DNA of 64,000 nt from Theileria orientalis strain Shintoku (GCF_000740895.1 NC_025261.1:1922001-1986000), one strand, 5' to 3'; shown: positions 1 to 10,240, numbered from the stretch's first letter. A program made the numbers and translations. The notes: generated by a model not told the origin, from the letters alone.

Positions 1-1026
1 GACAGACACGTACCTGTCAGTGTTAAACGCACTAAAGCACTCGGCACTGGAGTGTAACCTCAAGTTGAACCTGAAGTGGATAGACTTTGCAGAATTAAAG
101 GGTAAGTCACCACATTTAAAGATTAGTTGTACACAATTGTATAATAGCGCTGATAGATAGTTAATATGTGGTATTATAGAAGCAGTTACAGCAGCATTAA
201 ATAAATACATTATAGAATACGGATCTAAGAAGTTTGAGGATAACTTTAAGGGCGTGGACGGAGTATTGATACCAGGTATAGGATTACGTGGTTAATAGGC
301 AATTTGAGTACTACAAATACAAGTGATAGTTGCCGATACTGTTAATACTATATACCATTAGTGATAGTTGATAATGCGTGTTGTGAGGTAGTGGTAATTG
401 CAGCATATTGACGGCTCTTAGGAGGATTTGGAACGAGGGGACTAGATGGGAAGAAGTTGTCAGTGAAGTATTGCAGAGATAAAAAGGTGCCGCTCCTGGG
501 AATATGCCTAGCACTGCAGCTGACAGTAGTAGACGTGGCACAGGAATTTGAACCAAAAGCATGCCACGGAGAAGACTCGTCAGTACCAGCAAAGTATCAC
601 GCAGTGTCGCTGATGCCAGAGTACGAAGGAAAAAATAATAAGGGAGCGTCAATGAGACTAGGAGCGAAAGAAACTAAACTTATCAAAGGAACAATAGCAT
701 ACGACCTCTACGACCACAAGGACGTGATAGTGGAAAGACACAGACACAGATACCAAGTAAACCCAGCATACGAAGAAAGACTGGAAAAACACGGAGTAGT
801 CTTCTCAGGAAGAGACCCAGTCCACAACAGAGTTAGCATACTGGAGTTGAAAGATCACCCATTCTACCTGTGCACACAGTTCCACCCAGAGTACACGTCG
901 ACGCCAATTAAACCAAGTCCACCATACCTAGGATTCATACTAGCATGTAAAAATAGACTTAAAGAAAGACTGGATAAAAACGGAGGAAAGCTACTGTCAG
1001 GATCGTCATACCACAAAGACAAATGA
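1..1026 (+). CDS. CTP synthase, C-terminal part (5' end outside window)
   Basis: CTP synthase makes CTP from UTP using glutamine as amino donor, the last step of de novo pyrimidine nucleotide synthesis in the cytosol. Seen here are the end of the synthase domain and the whole class I glutamine amidotransferase domain. The model is exons 1-101, 180-275 and 422-1026, with GT-AG introns of 78 and 146 nt whose phases join correctly. The join at 275/422 rebuilds the oxyanion-strand motif VLIPGGFGTRG. The nucleophile cysteine is in LLGICLALQ (near nt 505), and the catalytic His and Glu are in FHPEYTS (near nt 890-910). The gene ends with a short basic tail. The 5' exons lie outside the window, so this entry is partial at its start. 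Identification rests on several diagnostic motifs and is secure. Confidence 0.95.
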
Positions 1027-1783
1027 GTAGTTACAATATTAATAATAATAATAAAGTTAATGTTAATAATAATAGGAAAGTTAGCGTATGATGAAGAGAA
1101 TGAGCCAATGTAAGAAGGTTAAATAGTAAGAGTGTAAAATATCAAAATAATTGTATCCATGGAAATAGCATAACAGCTATAAAATAAAAATGTGGAAATG
1201 AGTAGAGACGCGAAGATACAAGGATTAAAAGAATATGGAGTATATAGAAAAAGTGAGGAAAGTTAGTAGGAAAAAAAGGAGTAAAACATAAATAGTATCA
1301 AAAAATAGGAAGAAACAGCATCGCAGATAGCTACTACAAGAGATAGAGACATTGAGAATACAAAGGAAAAAAAATAAACTTTAATATTTAATGTTTTTAA
1401 GAACGTAAATGTATATGTGTGTATAGTAAGAGTGATAGTATAAATATAAAAAGAGAATAATTGTAGTAAATAGTATTAAAACAAGTATAAAGTAAATAGT
1501 AAAAAATAAAAATAATGGAAAAATAAAAAAATAAATGGGAATTAATAGTAAGTAAAAATAAAAAAAGGGTAAAAAATAAAAGAAATTAATAAAAAAAAGT
1601 AAAGGTAAAATAAAAATAAATGGGAATTAATAGTAACAAAATATAAAAAATAATAATATAAAAACAAAAATAGAAACAAATAAATAAAAATAAAAAATGA
1701 AAATAAAATAAAATATAAATTAAATATAATATTGTGTGCAGATTGGGCATCATAACCTAGAATCATAACAAAGTAAAATAAAT
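1027..1783. other. AT-rich intergenic spacer
   Basis: Very A-rich on the + strand, with many short AAATAAA runs. No exon-like stretch, hairpin or long repeat was recognised. It must hold the CTP synthase 3' end and the promoter of the PA28 gene. Confidence 0.6.
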
Positions 1784-2978
1784 ATGGAAAAAAAATTAAA
1801 TGGAATACCAGTGGATAAAATTGATCCACTGGACCCACAAGTAAAAGATAAATATCAAATATTTAAAGAAGAAATCACTAAATCAGCATTGTTATCACTG
1901 AGGGAAAGGATTCCTCAAAAAATACTATATTTTAATAACATACTGGTAAAAACAAGTAGTTTAAAACAAAAATAACTTAGACTGAGTACTCTAAATCAGG
2001 CCTACTCTTCAACTCGGACGATTTAGATAAAGAATCATACCAAAGTATAAATAACCACAGCCCAGAGAGTAAAAGAACAAAGAGAGCACACGAGGAGGTG
2101 AGCGTCAAGAATAAAATAACTAATGGGCAGGCGAACCAAGTGTTGCCATCACACAAACAAATATTCCTAGAACTAGAGCAAATAAAGCTAGAAGCATCGG
2201 AGTTAATAGAAATAGTAAGAATATAAGAGATTAATAGGCAAAATAGATAAATAGGCAGATGAATAAATGAGTGCTTACCTTTATAGAACATATTTATGGA
2301 ATGATAAGAGCGTCAAAGCCACGGCCCCTGAGGCGTTAAGAAATAACACAACTCACACCCTGTTATACATCGAGTCTACGCTTAGATAGTTAAGTACACG
2401 GCAGCCAGTGACTAATTGGACGCACAGATCACTAACATTAAGCTGTGGATACAGCTTAACATACCGAGAATAGAGGACGGAAACAACTTCGGAGTGGGAA
2501 TACAGGAGGAGGTGATACAGGAGTTGACGCGAGTGGAGGACACTGCGTTCAACCTCTACGACTCGATAGTCAAGTACTACATGGCGAGGTAAGAGGAAGC
2601 TGATAAGCGCCCTTTAGAGCAAAGTTGACGACCAAGGTGATCAAGTACCCGAGTGTCAGCGACTACGTGGAGGTGAGTGAAGCTGCGCATAAGTTATTGC
2701 CACAATTAAGTGCTGCACATACGCCCAATCAGTGCCAGTTAACGCTGAAACCGCGTATCATAATTAACTCGCACTAATTGCTAAAATAGGCAATACGGGA
2801 GCTGGACGAGAAGGAGTGGATCCACATCAAAATAACGAAGGTGGACATGAGAAACAACTACAGCATGATCTACGACTTACTGTGCAAGGTAAGGACAAGG
2901 GATAATGACGATGCGCAGAACTGGGAAAAGGTGGTGAAGCCGAAGAGCGAGGACGGAAGATACAGAATGACATTCTAG
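1784..2978 (+). CDS. Proteasome activator PA28/REG family protein (six exons)
   Basis: PA28 proteins form heptameric rings that open the 20S proteasome gate without ATP. The model is exons 1784-1945, 1981-2214, 2428-2588, 2618-2672, 2790-2888 and 2919-2978, giving 256 aa. All junctions are GT-AG and phase-consistent. Exon 3 carries the family hallmark IPRIEDGNNFGVGIQEEV, which contains the activation loop. Later exons carry YPSVSDYVE, ELDEKEWIHIK and a C-terminal KPKSEDGRYRMTF that matches where family members end. Residues about 55-110 (exon 2) are a charged, poorly conserved insert, as in animal PA28. Introns of 35, 29 and 30 nt are very short. Apicomplexans usually carry a single PA28, most like REG-gamma. 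I do not assign a subtype. Confidence 0.9.
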
Positions 2979-3791
2979 ACTGAGAATAGGAGGCAGGCAT
3001 TAGCCACATTGGAAGGCAGGTAGATTGGATTCCAATAGCAGTAGTTGCTTGAGGCGCCAGTAACGAGTGAATATGGGACCGGAGGACACGAGTCTCAGGC
3101 ACCAACGAGTTGACGGGACGCGCGGTCAGCCAATCTGTTAACGTGGAACACTAACGATAAAATAGTGTAATAAGTATACACAAATAGGTATAAACACATA
3201 GTATCAATAAATAGTGGTAAAAAATGGAGAATTTTAAACATTTTTAGCCTAAAAGATGCTAATTAGACCTTATCATGGCTAGCTGCAGATAAATAAGACG
3301 AAAAATAAAAATATAAAAAATGATTCCATAAAAATATAAATTAAAATTAATTTTAATGTCTAAAAGAAGTATGATAGGAAGGTATTAAGTGAAACAAAAG
3401 AGTGGTAAGGTGAGCTGGATGTAAAAAATATATAGAAACAGTAAATCACCTATAAACAAAAAAAGAAAATAAAAAAGAAAAAAAAAGAAAAAAATTAAAT
3501 AAATTAAATAATATGCACAAATAATAATAAAAATTTGTGCAACGGTACCAATAAAAGAGAATAAAGTTAAATGAGAGTTACACACCCTATACACACAAAG
3601 AAAAAAAGTAATAAAAGCATGTTTAAAATAAAAATTAAAATAAAAAAGTAAAAAATAAAGATAAAAGAAGAGGAGAAAAAATAGGAGCATTTGAAACGAT
3701 GCACCTATGTTCCCATTTAATATGCCGATACAACAAATCAATAATTACACAAAAGCATTCATAATATTGTTAGATTCCAAATATTTACAAA
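2979..3791. other. Intergenic spacer with GATTCCA motifs
   Basis: No coding exon was recognised. GATTCCA occurs at 3028-3034 and 3322-3328. From about 3300 the sequence becomes strongly A-rich, leading to the next start codon. Confidence 0.5.
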
Positions 3792-4988
3792 ATGACTAAA
3801 ACAAGAGCACCATTATGTAGGTTTCGCCGCAAAAATAAAAATCAATTAAACGATAATATGGACCCAAATAACGATAACGGAATGGAATCCGAAGATGAAT
3901 TGAACGTAACAAACGAAAATGAAAATTATGAAAACTATACACAAAATGAATTAAATAATAACCATAATACAAATGAAACAAGCGATACGGAAGGTGAATG
4001 GGAAAATAAAATGAATGAAAACAATGAAGCCCCAAACCAAGAAAACCAATCGGGAAAAGGAGCAGAAACACCAAAAGGACAAGAAAACGGAGAAGAAGTA
4101 GAAGAAGAAGTGGGAGGAGAACAAGGAAAGGAGGAGACTCTAGATAACCTGCTCAATAAAATGAACTCAGAGGAGGTGGAGCTGGAGGATATCAGAAATC
4201 TGTCAATCACAATGGGAGAAAACTCGCAACTGTCAAAGTTGCAGACGTTCGTATCAAATAAGCTGACGGAGATGATCAAAAGAACAAGTCTGGGAGAGAA
4301 GTGCATGGACTCTTTGGCGCCACTGTGCCTGGGCGGCAACGGAGGAGAATGCGGTCCAATAGATAAGCTACTGGGCTGTTTCGCAGAAGGAGGAAACGGG
4401 GTAAACGAAAATGAACTGCAAGTGCCAGAAGCAGAGTCGTTCAGAGACCCGCCAACATTGCCATCAGGAATTAAGTTCGTGGACGATTTTAATAAACTGC
4501 TGGACAAATGGACAGAAGAAGCCTCTAACACACAGGGAGGACAAGGAACACCAGGAGCAAACGTATTTAAACTATTCAACCTATCGGCACTACTGAAGCA
4601 CCTGGGAGACCCAAGGTACGTGGAAATCCTAAACAAGCTGAAACTAAATAACCTCGAAAAAACCTGGGAACAGATACTGGGAGGAAACGGAGAGCAGGCA
4701 GAAGGAGCACACCTGGTGATGCATCCACTGCCAGAGCTGCCGAATCCAAAAGCAGTGTCAAACTGTAACACAAAGCTGGTGGACTTGCCTCAATTGGAAG
4801 ATAAAAACGTAGACGAACACGCCTTTAAGCTGTATTGGGCGTACACAAACACATGGCTGAGTAAGATGTTCGGCCCTTCATTTAAAAATACAAGCTTCCT
4901 CCAGCCCACGAGAAACTGGTACATGAACATGGAGAGAGCGTCGCAACTTTTCTTCCTAAGGTTGTCAAAAACACTGTGTTCAGCATAG
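3792..4988 (+). CDS. Hypothetical acidic Asn/Glu-rich protein
   Basis: Single-exon gene of 398 aa. I do not recognise the family. Residues 1-20 are basic (MTKTRAPLCRF...). Residues 20-125 are low complexity, rich in Asn, Glu and Gly. Residues 125-210 contain heptad-like leucines and several cysteines (CMDSLAPLC, CGPIDKLLGC). The last 80 residues look folded and aromatic-rich (KLYWAYTNTWLSKMFG, RNWYMNMERA). There is no signal peptide or membrane segment. The start was chosen at the first ATG (context ACAAAATGACT). A long open frame on the opposite strand (3935-4771) is a shadow of this Glu/Gly-rich region. It is probably a piroplasm-specific protein with no assignable function. Confidence 0.7.
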   Translation: MTKTRAPLCRFRRKNKNQLNDNMDPNNDNGMESEDELNVTNENENYENYTQNELNNNHNTNETSDTEGEWENKMNENNEAPNQENQSGKGAETPKGQENGEEVEEEVGGEQGKEETLDNLLNKMNSEEVELEDIRNLSITMGENSQLSKLQTFVSNKLTEMIKRTSLGEKCMDSLAPLCLGGNGGECGPIDKLLGCFAEGGNGVNENELQVPEAESFRDPPTLPSGIKFVDDFNKLLDKWTEEASNTQGGQGTPGANVFKLFNLSALLKHLGDPRYVEILNKLKLNNLEKTWEQILGGNGEQAEGAHLVMHPLPELPNPKAVSNCNTKLVDLPQLEDKNVDEHAFKLYWAYTNTWLSKMFGPSFKNTSFLQPTRNWYMNMERASQLFFLRLSKTLCSA

Positions 4989-5070
4989 ATGGATGCATGC
5001 GAACCCACCACAAGGAAGGCCGAGAGAGGTAAAACAGTAAGTCACAGTTCTAAAGAGCAAGGTTGAGTCC

Positions 5071-5217
5071 CTGAGTGTAGGTTTCTCTCGACACGGGAGA
5101 AACCTACTCTAAAAGGAGGACAAAGGGAGAAGAGATGGCCTAGGCACAGCGGAGCCTAGGAAAACTGGGATTCTGCCAGTTGCAACGGGGAGCCTTTGCT
5201 GGCGTAATCCGACAGTT
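5071..5217 (+). ncRNA. Candidate structured RNA (three strong hairpins)
   Basis: In an otherwise AT-rich gap this GC-richer stretch packs three helices. Helix 1 pairs 5077-5087 with 5097-5107 (11 perfect bp, 9-nt loop). Helix 2 pairs 5139-5145 with 5154-5160 (7 bp, 8-nt loop). Helix 3 is compound: 5163-5167, 5168-5172 and 5175-5179 pair with 5213-5217, 5206-5210 and 5199-5203, three 5-bp helices stacked with small internal loops. The strand shown is arbitrary because helices score alike on both. I found no match to U1-U6, U3 box A, the SRP helix 8 core or a telomerase template. RNase P/MRP was considered but its conserved blocks are not clear. It could also be a structured UTR of the upstream gene. 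Confidence 0.35.
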
Positions 5218-6141
5218 GAGAGTGCCCCTGAGCCCTAAAGTATAATCTAAAAGCTTTGGGCAAATTGCCAAAAAATAAAAGAAAAATAGCACTGTTGAAC
5301 ACACATATCCCCTTATCAGAAAACTAAGAGCCAGTGTAAGTGAATTTAGAAGGCCGAAAGGGATATTAAATGAACAAAATCGTATAATTTAAATGATAAT
5401 ATATCAATATATTTTTACTATTTGACCTCTAGTAAGTAGTTAAGTAGCTCTTTTTATAAGAATTTAGAGAAAGTGTCAGTTTTAACAATGTTATAAAAAA
5501 ATAAGAATAAATAGCCTAACGGATGAATCAGTGACAATTTTGCGTCTGTATGTGAAAACGGCAAACGGGTCTAAGTGATGTAACAGGAGCGCAAAACGCT
5601 TACTTAAACGTGAGCTTTCCAAACGCATTAATGACTATAAACTAATAAATATTAAACAAATAACAATGCTTTTACCAATATAGAAGCATGCTAATCGATC
5701 TGTAGATATTCGATAGACGTATACATGGAATCCATTAACCATAACTACACAAGTATATGTGATTTATAAAACATTAATTTATGAGTAAACGATTTTCTTA
5801 AGTCTTAGAATAATATCCACGTATATCCCATTAAAATATAAGCCTAAATTAAAAGCAAAAAAGATGAATTAGAGTACCCCGTACCTTACTACTTTGACAA
5901 ATATATATGCTACATAAGAGAATAGATGAGCGAGTAGACGAGTTGATACACAGACAACATTTTATATAAATAGACAGTAATCGAGTATAATGGCGCATCT
6001 ATATCGATAGTACGCGTAGGAGATGATAGTGGTAAATAAGATAATAACCTCAGTGGAATCCTCAAATATTTAAGACTGAACATAGCAGCACTAACTTTCA
6101 TTCGTAAAAACAGACCTTTCAGCCCTGAAAAAGGTTGCAAA
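5218..6141. other. Intergenic spacer upstream of the 6142 gene
   Basis: AT-rich with no exon recognised. TGGAATC (reverse complement of GATTCCA) occurs at 5726-5732 and at 6054-6060, the latter 82 bp before the next start codon. Confidence 0.5.
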
Positions 6142-7173
6142 ATGGGCAATTTATCGAATTCAATAGACCTCTTCGAGAAAAACGGCACCAATACATCAAA
6201 CAACTGCGAATTCAGGATAAAGAGGACCATGTACAAGGAGTCGTCGGACTTTGAGATAATAACGTACATCATCAGGTACAACAACACGTACCATTTCAGA
6301 GATAAGTCCCTCTTCAGCGTGTCAGTGGACGACTTCAACGACGTGACGGTCTTCGGCTATTACGATCCCTCGTCAAAACGAGACGTGTTGGACAAGGTCG
6401 AGGTGTACTACTCGATTTTTAAGCGCAGAAACCCGCTGGTTATAGTATTCACGACGCGAGACGGGAAGAAGCGGTTTTATTACTACAAGACCCTGTGCAA
6501 CAACCAGTACGTCTACCACACACTGCCGAACGAGCACTTCCGGGAGGAGGACCTGAAGAGTGAGTTGGTGAACGAGAACGACAGGGTTAACAAGACGCTT
6601 GTATTTAGGCTGGGCGGAGGCAACAACATCAACATTAAGCAGATTCCCGAGAGCGTCGACTATCAGCTGACGATTGGCAGGGGCGACAAGTTTAAGAAGG
6701 TGATGTTCGTCCCAAACACGGACACGAGCGAGGGAGGGAGCCCAGGCGGGCCATTCGTGCTGCACAACGACAACCTGTTCACCCTAAGGCCCAGGGGCTA
6801 CGGGATAAAAAACGAGATGAACGCATCGCACCTGGCGGAAATGGACAACCGGGAAATCAGCGCAGTCCGTATCTACTACAGCAAGTCAGGCAACGTGGCG
6901 CTGCTTGCCGAGTTTATCGAGAAGGGCGTCAGGCACCAGTACATTCGCAAGGACAAGGATGGCTACTACTGGGAGAAGGGCACGATTAACTACAACAACG
7001 AGTGCGACCTTGAGAACAAGCTGAAGCACGTGAAGTCCTACTCCGACAGCAACGACATAATAACCTACATTCTATACAGAACCGGAAGTCAAAACAGCTC
7101 AAGTTTCGAGCAGCAGGTTGACTCTTACAGCGACTCAGAATTCAGTCACGCCTCCTCCGAAACGAGCACTTGA
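6142..7173 (+). CDS. PL[IV]I-repeat family protein with N-myristoylation-like start
   Basis: Single-exon gene of 343 aa. It starts MGNLSNSID, a plausible N-myristoylation context (Gly2, Ser6), and lacks a signal peptide or membrane segment. Two repeat units are visible: residues about 82-150 (VEVYYSIFKRRNPLVIVF then a YYY motif) and about 245-315 (VRIYYSKSGNVALLAEF, QYIRKDKDGYYWEKG, ending in a Leu-rich helix). The second unit is clearly paralogous to the middle unit of the protein at 61489-63201 (YVRKDKFSTYW). Codons are GC-rich, unlike the AT-rich relatives at the right end. The tail is Ser-rich and acidic. The unit is reminiscent of large piroplasm lineage-specific families and distantly of FAINT, but I do not assign a named domain. 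It is probably a parasite-specific protein attached to the cytosolic face of membranes. Confidence 0.7.
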   Translation: MGNLSNSIDLFEKNGTNTSNNCEFRIKRTMYKESSDFEIITYIIRYNNTYHFRDKSLFSVSVDDFNDVTVFGYYDPSSKRDVLDKVEVYYSIFKRRNPLVIVFTTRDGKKRFYYYKTLCNNQYVYHTLPNEHFREEDLKSELVNENDRVNKTLVFRLGGGNNINIKQIPESVDYQLTIGRGDKFKKVMFVPNTDTSEGGSPGGPFVLHNDNLFTLRPRGYGIKNEMNASHLAEMDNREISAVRIYYSKSGNVALLAEFIEKGVRHQYIRKDKDGYYWEKGTINYNNECDLENKLKHVKSYSDSNDIITYILYRTGSQNSSSFEQQVDSYSDSEFSHASSETST

Positions 7174-8181
7174 TTTAAGCGGATTTAATTTTTTATTTTT
7201 TTAAATTACTAGTCACACTAGGCACTCTAATTTAAAGTATCATTAGAATGTTCGACATTAAGTTACACATAAACATAATTGTCTTTATTAAACTTTAGAA
7301 ATATACCATGTTTAGCACGTTCTTATTTATATTTATATATTTTCAATGAATTAGGTAAAATCGTTGTATAATAAGTAAGTTAAATTAATAGTAAAAACGA
7401 CAAAATAATAGATCTTTTTCCAAAAATTTTAATGTTCAACCGTATTCAAAAGTCAACAATCAAGAATTATCGGAGCCTACTAATATTTAAATAGATCCAG
7501 AATATTGTCGTTGTCTTATCAGTAACAGGTTGGTGAGATGTGAAATAAAATTTATGGAAAAAAAGCCCACTGGATAATGGTAAGTCTGGGGATCAGATTC
7601 AATAACGACTCACCTTTGTTTAACACAGGCAAGAGTATAGAAAAGAGTACTGGTAAAGGAACAGCTCTACAACCTTTATCAACTTTGGGATTAACTTTGG
7701 TGACATAAATGGACCAATTTATAAATGCCCTGGAGTTTTCAAGTATATCATTCCAAAATTTCTCAGAACTGTATAACAAATATATACCAGGTGACACTAA
7801 ATTCGAGATAAAACACTAAAACTCCGATTCAGCCACCAATAGTCGAAAAGAAGCTTTCATCTTAAGCACTTGTGTAAACTAAAAGATAAAAATAGAATCC
7901 ACACCCTTAAAATAAAAGAAACATTGATTTTAATAGTCATATTTAGTTTATAACAATATCTGATACACACCTACAAACTAAATATTAAAAATAGTGTTTA
8001 TAAATGGCACTCTACTGGTGTAACAATTTTATTAAATCCACACAAAATCTTAATGACGATGTACTTATGTATATATCCTTAGTATTTACTGAAAGTTTGT
8101 TTCATTTTATCATTTAATGTACAATATTAAATAGATGCTACATAATTAATGTAGTTTAAAAGCATATAATGAGTGTTATAA
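7174..8181. other. Gap with unresolved coding fragments
   Basis: AT-rich. Between about 7560 and 7819 both strands show protein-like fragments. On + there is a GTAAGT donor at 7581, an ACAG acceptor near 7630, and an open frame 7709-7819 reading MDQFINALEFSSISFQNF to a stop. On - there is an 81-codon frame without ATG. I could not build a consistent gene and leave it unannotated. Confidence 0.4.
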
Positions 8182-8658
8182 ATGTTTCGTAAGTGTACAA
8201 GGACGTTAATAGTCCGTTATTATTCAATCCAGTCAAAAAATATTAACATTTCAAACAATAATTCACGTGTCAACCATTTAAACTTTAAGGGGGAGTTAAA
8301 TACACATTTTGACCCTAAACAGGTGCCTAAGTTAGATGTGAGAGGATTTGAAAGGCACAACATAAGAAGGCTGCGACCTTTCATCAAATTCCTGCTGTTT
8401 CAGTCAATACCAATATTTATTTTGATGTTCTTGTACAAATACCTCGAAAACAAGAAGTTAGAGTCACTATCGGTAGCAGTAGAGCAAGATTTAATACCGC
8501 ACATTTTGAGAGTAATAAAAGGCTCTAAGTCGTTTTTGTTACTGGAAAAGGACTTAGTGTACATAGATATAACGGCAATAGATAGTAATCTGCTGGGATT
8601 TGACGGAAATATAAGGGATATAAGTCTCGAGAAGCTGCTGAATTACATAAGTATATAA
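8182..8658 (+). CDS. Hypothetical small single-pass membrane protein
   Basis: Single exon, 158 aa. The first 40 residues are basic and Ser/Asn-rich with few acidic residues (MFRKCTRTLIVRYYSIQSK), typical of a mitochondrial presequence. One membrane helix lies at about 74-93 (FLLFQSIPIFILMFLYKYL), followed by a soluble C-terminal domain with alternating hydrophobics (SFLLLEKDLVYIDITAID). The family is not recognised. The topology and presequence suggest a mitochondrial inner-membrane protein facing the matrix or intermembrane space. This is inference only. Confidence 0.65.
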   Translation: MFRKCTRTLIVRYYSIQSKNINISNNNSRVNHLNFKGELNTHFDPKQVPKLDVRGFERHNIRRLRPFIKFLLFQSIPIFILMFLYKYLENKKLESLSVAVEQDLIPHILRVIKGSKSFLLLEKDLVYIDITAIDSNLLGFDGNIRDISLEKLLNYISI

Positions 8659-8937
8659 TAGTTACAGACTTATAGTTTGTAGAGCACATATCTACGTATA
8701 TTTACGAGTAAAGTATACCATTGGCAATTATGGTAGTATAATGGCATTTAGGCAAGGATTTTGACTTCATAGGAGTTAAGTTCAAGTTAAACACGTCTTA
8801 TTTAAACTTGGCAAACAGTAGAGTCAGAGTTTTGTCATATAACCCGGAGAGGTAACCATGTAGAACAAGTGATATTTAGATATGGCTTTAAAAAGTAGTG
8901 GAAGTGTTAGTATTAGTATTATGAGTGGCCTGTAGAT

Positions 8938-9360
8938 GTGGCATTGACGACGTTTAGGTACTCGTATATCGTACTTGAGGGTGTGTTGAGCACCCGGGCA
9001 AACAACAACGGCGGCAGTAAGAATAGTAACGCCGCTGATAGTAGTAATCGTTCTGATAGAAATACAGCGGTTGGCGCTGACAACACACCAGACGACAGAA
9101 GTGAGTCCCCTAAAGGTACTGGCAGTCACAGCAGCTCTGGTGGTCTTGCAAATAGTGGCGACAAGGTGCTTTTTAACCTTCTTGTAGACAAAGTAACAGT
9201 AAAGTTCACAAACAGAACACTCAGCTCAGCAACAAGCACAACAGTAAAGAGCAGAGATGACAACACAGATGGAATCGGTGCAAACGATAAGGCTTACCTC
9301 AACGACACATATATATTCCGCAAGAGTGACGAAGGATGGGCTATCGAAGGGAAACAATAG
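8938..9360 (+). CDS. Unidentified gene, 3' exon (start not resolved)
   Basis: Open frame of 140 codons beginning with GTG, so it is presumably an exon. It reads LTTFRYSYIVLEGVLSTR, then a low-complexity Asn/Ser/Gly insert (about 9000-9160), then LFNLLVDKVTVKFTNRTL and YIFRKSDEGWAIEGKQ before the stop. A plausible upstream exon at about 8750-8851 reads DFDFIGVKFKLNTSYLNL and ends at GTAACC, but I could not join the two with consistent phase or find its ATG. The insert contains a 79-bp segment (9043-9121) identical to one in the YqgF-like gene at 25630-25708. The last 104 nt overlap, in another frame, the upstream part of the SR-beta reading frame. Function unknown. Confidence 0.5.
   Translation: MALTTFRYSYIVLEGVLSTRANNNGGSKNSNAADSSNRSDRNTAVGADNTPDDRSESPKGTGSHSSSGGLANSGDKVLFNLLVDKVTVKFTNRTLSSATSTTVKSRDDNTDGIGANDKAYLNDTYIFRKSDEGWAIEGKQ
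9043..9121 (+). repeat. 79-bp segment, copy 1
   Basis: Base-for-base identical to 25630-25708 and in the same reading frame in both genes, coding for a hydrophilic stretch that includes SDRNTAVGADNTPDDRSES. The flanking sequences differ. Confidence 0.95.
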
Positions 9361-10240
9361 GCACGTCTACGGAATACTGTTGGCAGTGTTGGCAGCAGTG
9401 ATGCTACTAGGCTTTGTGCTGAGGAGGAGGTCGAAGAAGTCAAACACAGTGGTGATCATGGGCCCAGTGAACTCAGGGAAGACGTGTCTCCTGTACAAGC
9501 TTGTCAACGGCCGCTTCCCGAAGACAGTGTCATCGCAGAGCGTCAACGTAGTGAGTCTGAGGACAAACACTAGCAACCAAGCAAACACCGCTGGTGCTAC
9601 TGCTAATAGTGGTACTGCAAGTACCGGTATTAGTGGTAATAACAGTATTGGTAATGTTAGTCGCAGTGCTAATAGTGGTACAAGTAATAGTAGTAACAGT
9701 AGTGGTAGTAACGGTACTGGGAGTGGTAGCTCTGTAACACTGGTTGACGTGAGTGGGAACGAAGACATCAGTTTGCACATGAACCACATCAACAATTGCA
9801 GAAAGTTCATACTGATGTTTGATTCGACAAACAGGAAGTCGTACAAGTTGCTAGTAAACGTACTGCTGCACCTGATAACACTGACATACTCAAGTAAGCC
9901 AAAAGGAACAGGAAGTAGGAGCAAGGAGAAATCAGGAGTAGGAAGTAGCGGAAGTAGAAGTATACTCTTAGTAGGAAATAAAAATGACATGTTCAACTGC
10001 AAAAACGTAAATGAAATGAATAAAATCATACTACTGGAGCTGGAGTTGCTGCTACAAAACTACTTCGTAAACAAAAGCTCACTGAATAACGCAGGAGTGG
10101 ACGTAAACCTGAACGAGTACCTGAGTAGCCTAAAAAACATGAGCAGTCTGAGTGACATCAAGGGCTTTGAAACAAAATTAGTGTCATATTCAGTGAAAAA
10201 AGGAGACCTCGAGGAAATAAAGAAGTACATAACAAGCTAA
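9257..10240 (+). CDS. Signal recognition particle receptor beta subunit (SR-beta)
   Basis: SR-beta is an ER membrane GTPase that anchors SR-alpha and couples nascent chains to the translocon. Visible are one membrane helix (GILLAVLAAVMLLGFVL, about nt 9370-9420), a basic RRRSKK stop-transfer, G1 GPVNSGKT, G3 DVSGNE, LFDST-like strand LMFDSTNRKSY, and G4 GNKNDM. An insert of about 45 residues rich in Ser, Gly, Asn and Thr sits between switch I and G3 (nt about 9560-9730). A second insert lies before G4. G5 is weak. The start is uncertain: the first in-frame ATG (9257) lies inside the preceding gene's frame, while the next that removes this overlap (9402) would cut the membrane helix. A missed exon or a sequence frameshift is possible. 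Confidence 0.8.
   Translation: MTTQMESVQTIRLTSTTHIYSARVTKDGLSKGNNRHVYGILLAVLAAVMLLGFVLRRRSKKSNTVVIMGPVNSGKTCLLYKLVNGRFPKTVSSQSVNVVSLRTNTSNQANTAGATANSGTASTGISGNNSIGNVSRSANSGTSNSSNSSGSNGTGSGSSVTLVDVSGNEDISLHMNHINNCRKFILMFDSTNRKSYKLLVNVLLHLITLTYSSKPKGTGSRSKEKSGVGSSGSRSILLVGNKNDMFNCKNVNEMNKIILLELELLLQNYFVNKSSLNNAGVDVNLNEYLSSLKNMSSLSDIKGFETKLVSYSVKKGDLEEIKKYITS

Noticed and set aside
3935..4771. 278-codon frame opposite the acidic protein gene
   Set aside because: Ser/Pro/Phe-rich composition is the expected mirror of Glu/Gly/Asn codons. No start context or domain. The + strand gene is better supported.
5071..5217. Assignment of the hairpin region as SRP RNA, U3, telomerase RNA or RNase P
   Set aside because: SRP helix 8 core, U3 box A and a telomere-complementary template are absent. 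The RNase P/MRP blocks are not convincing.
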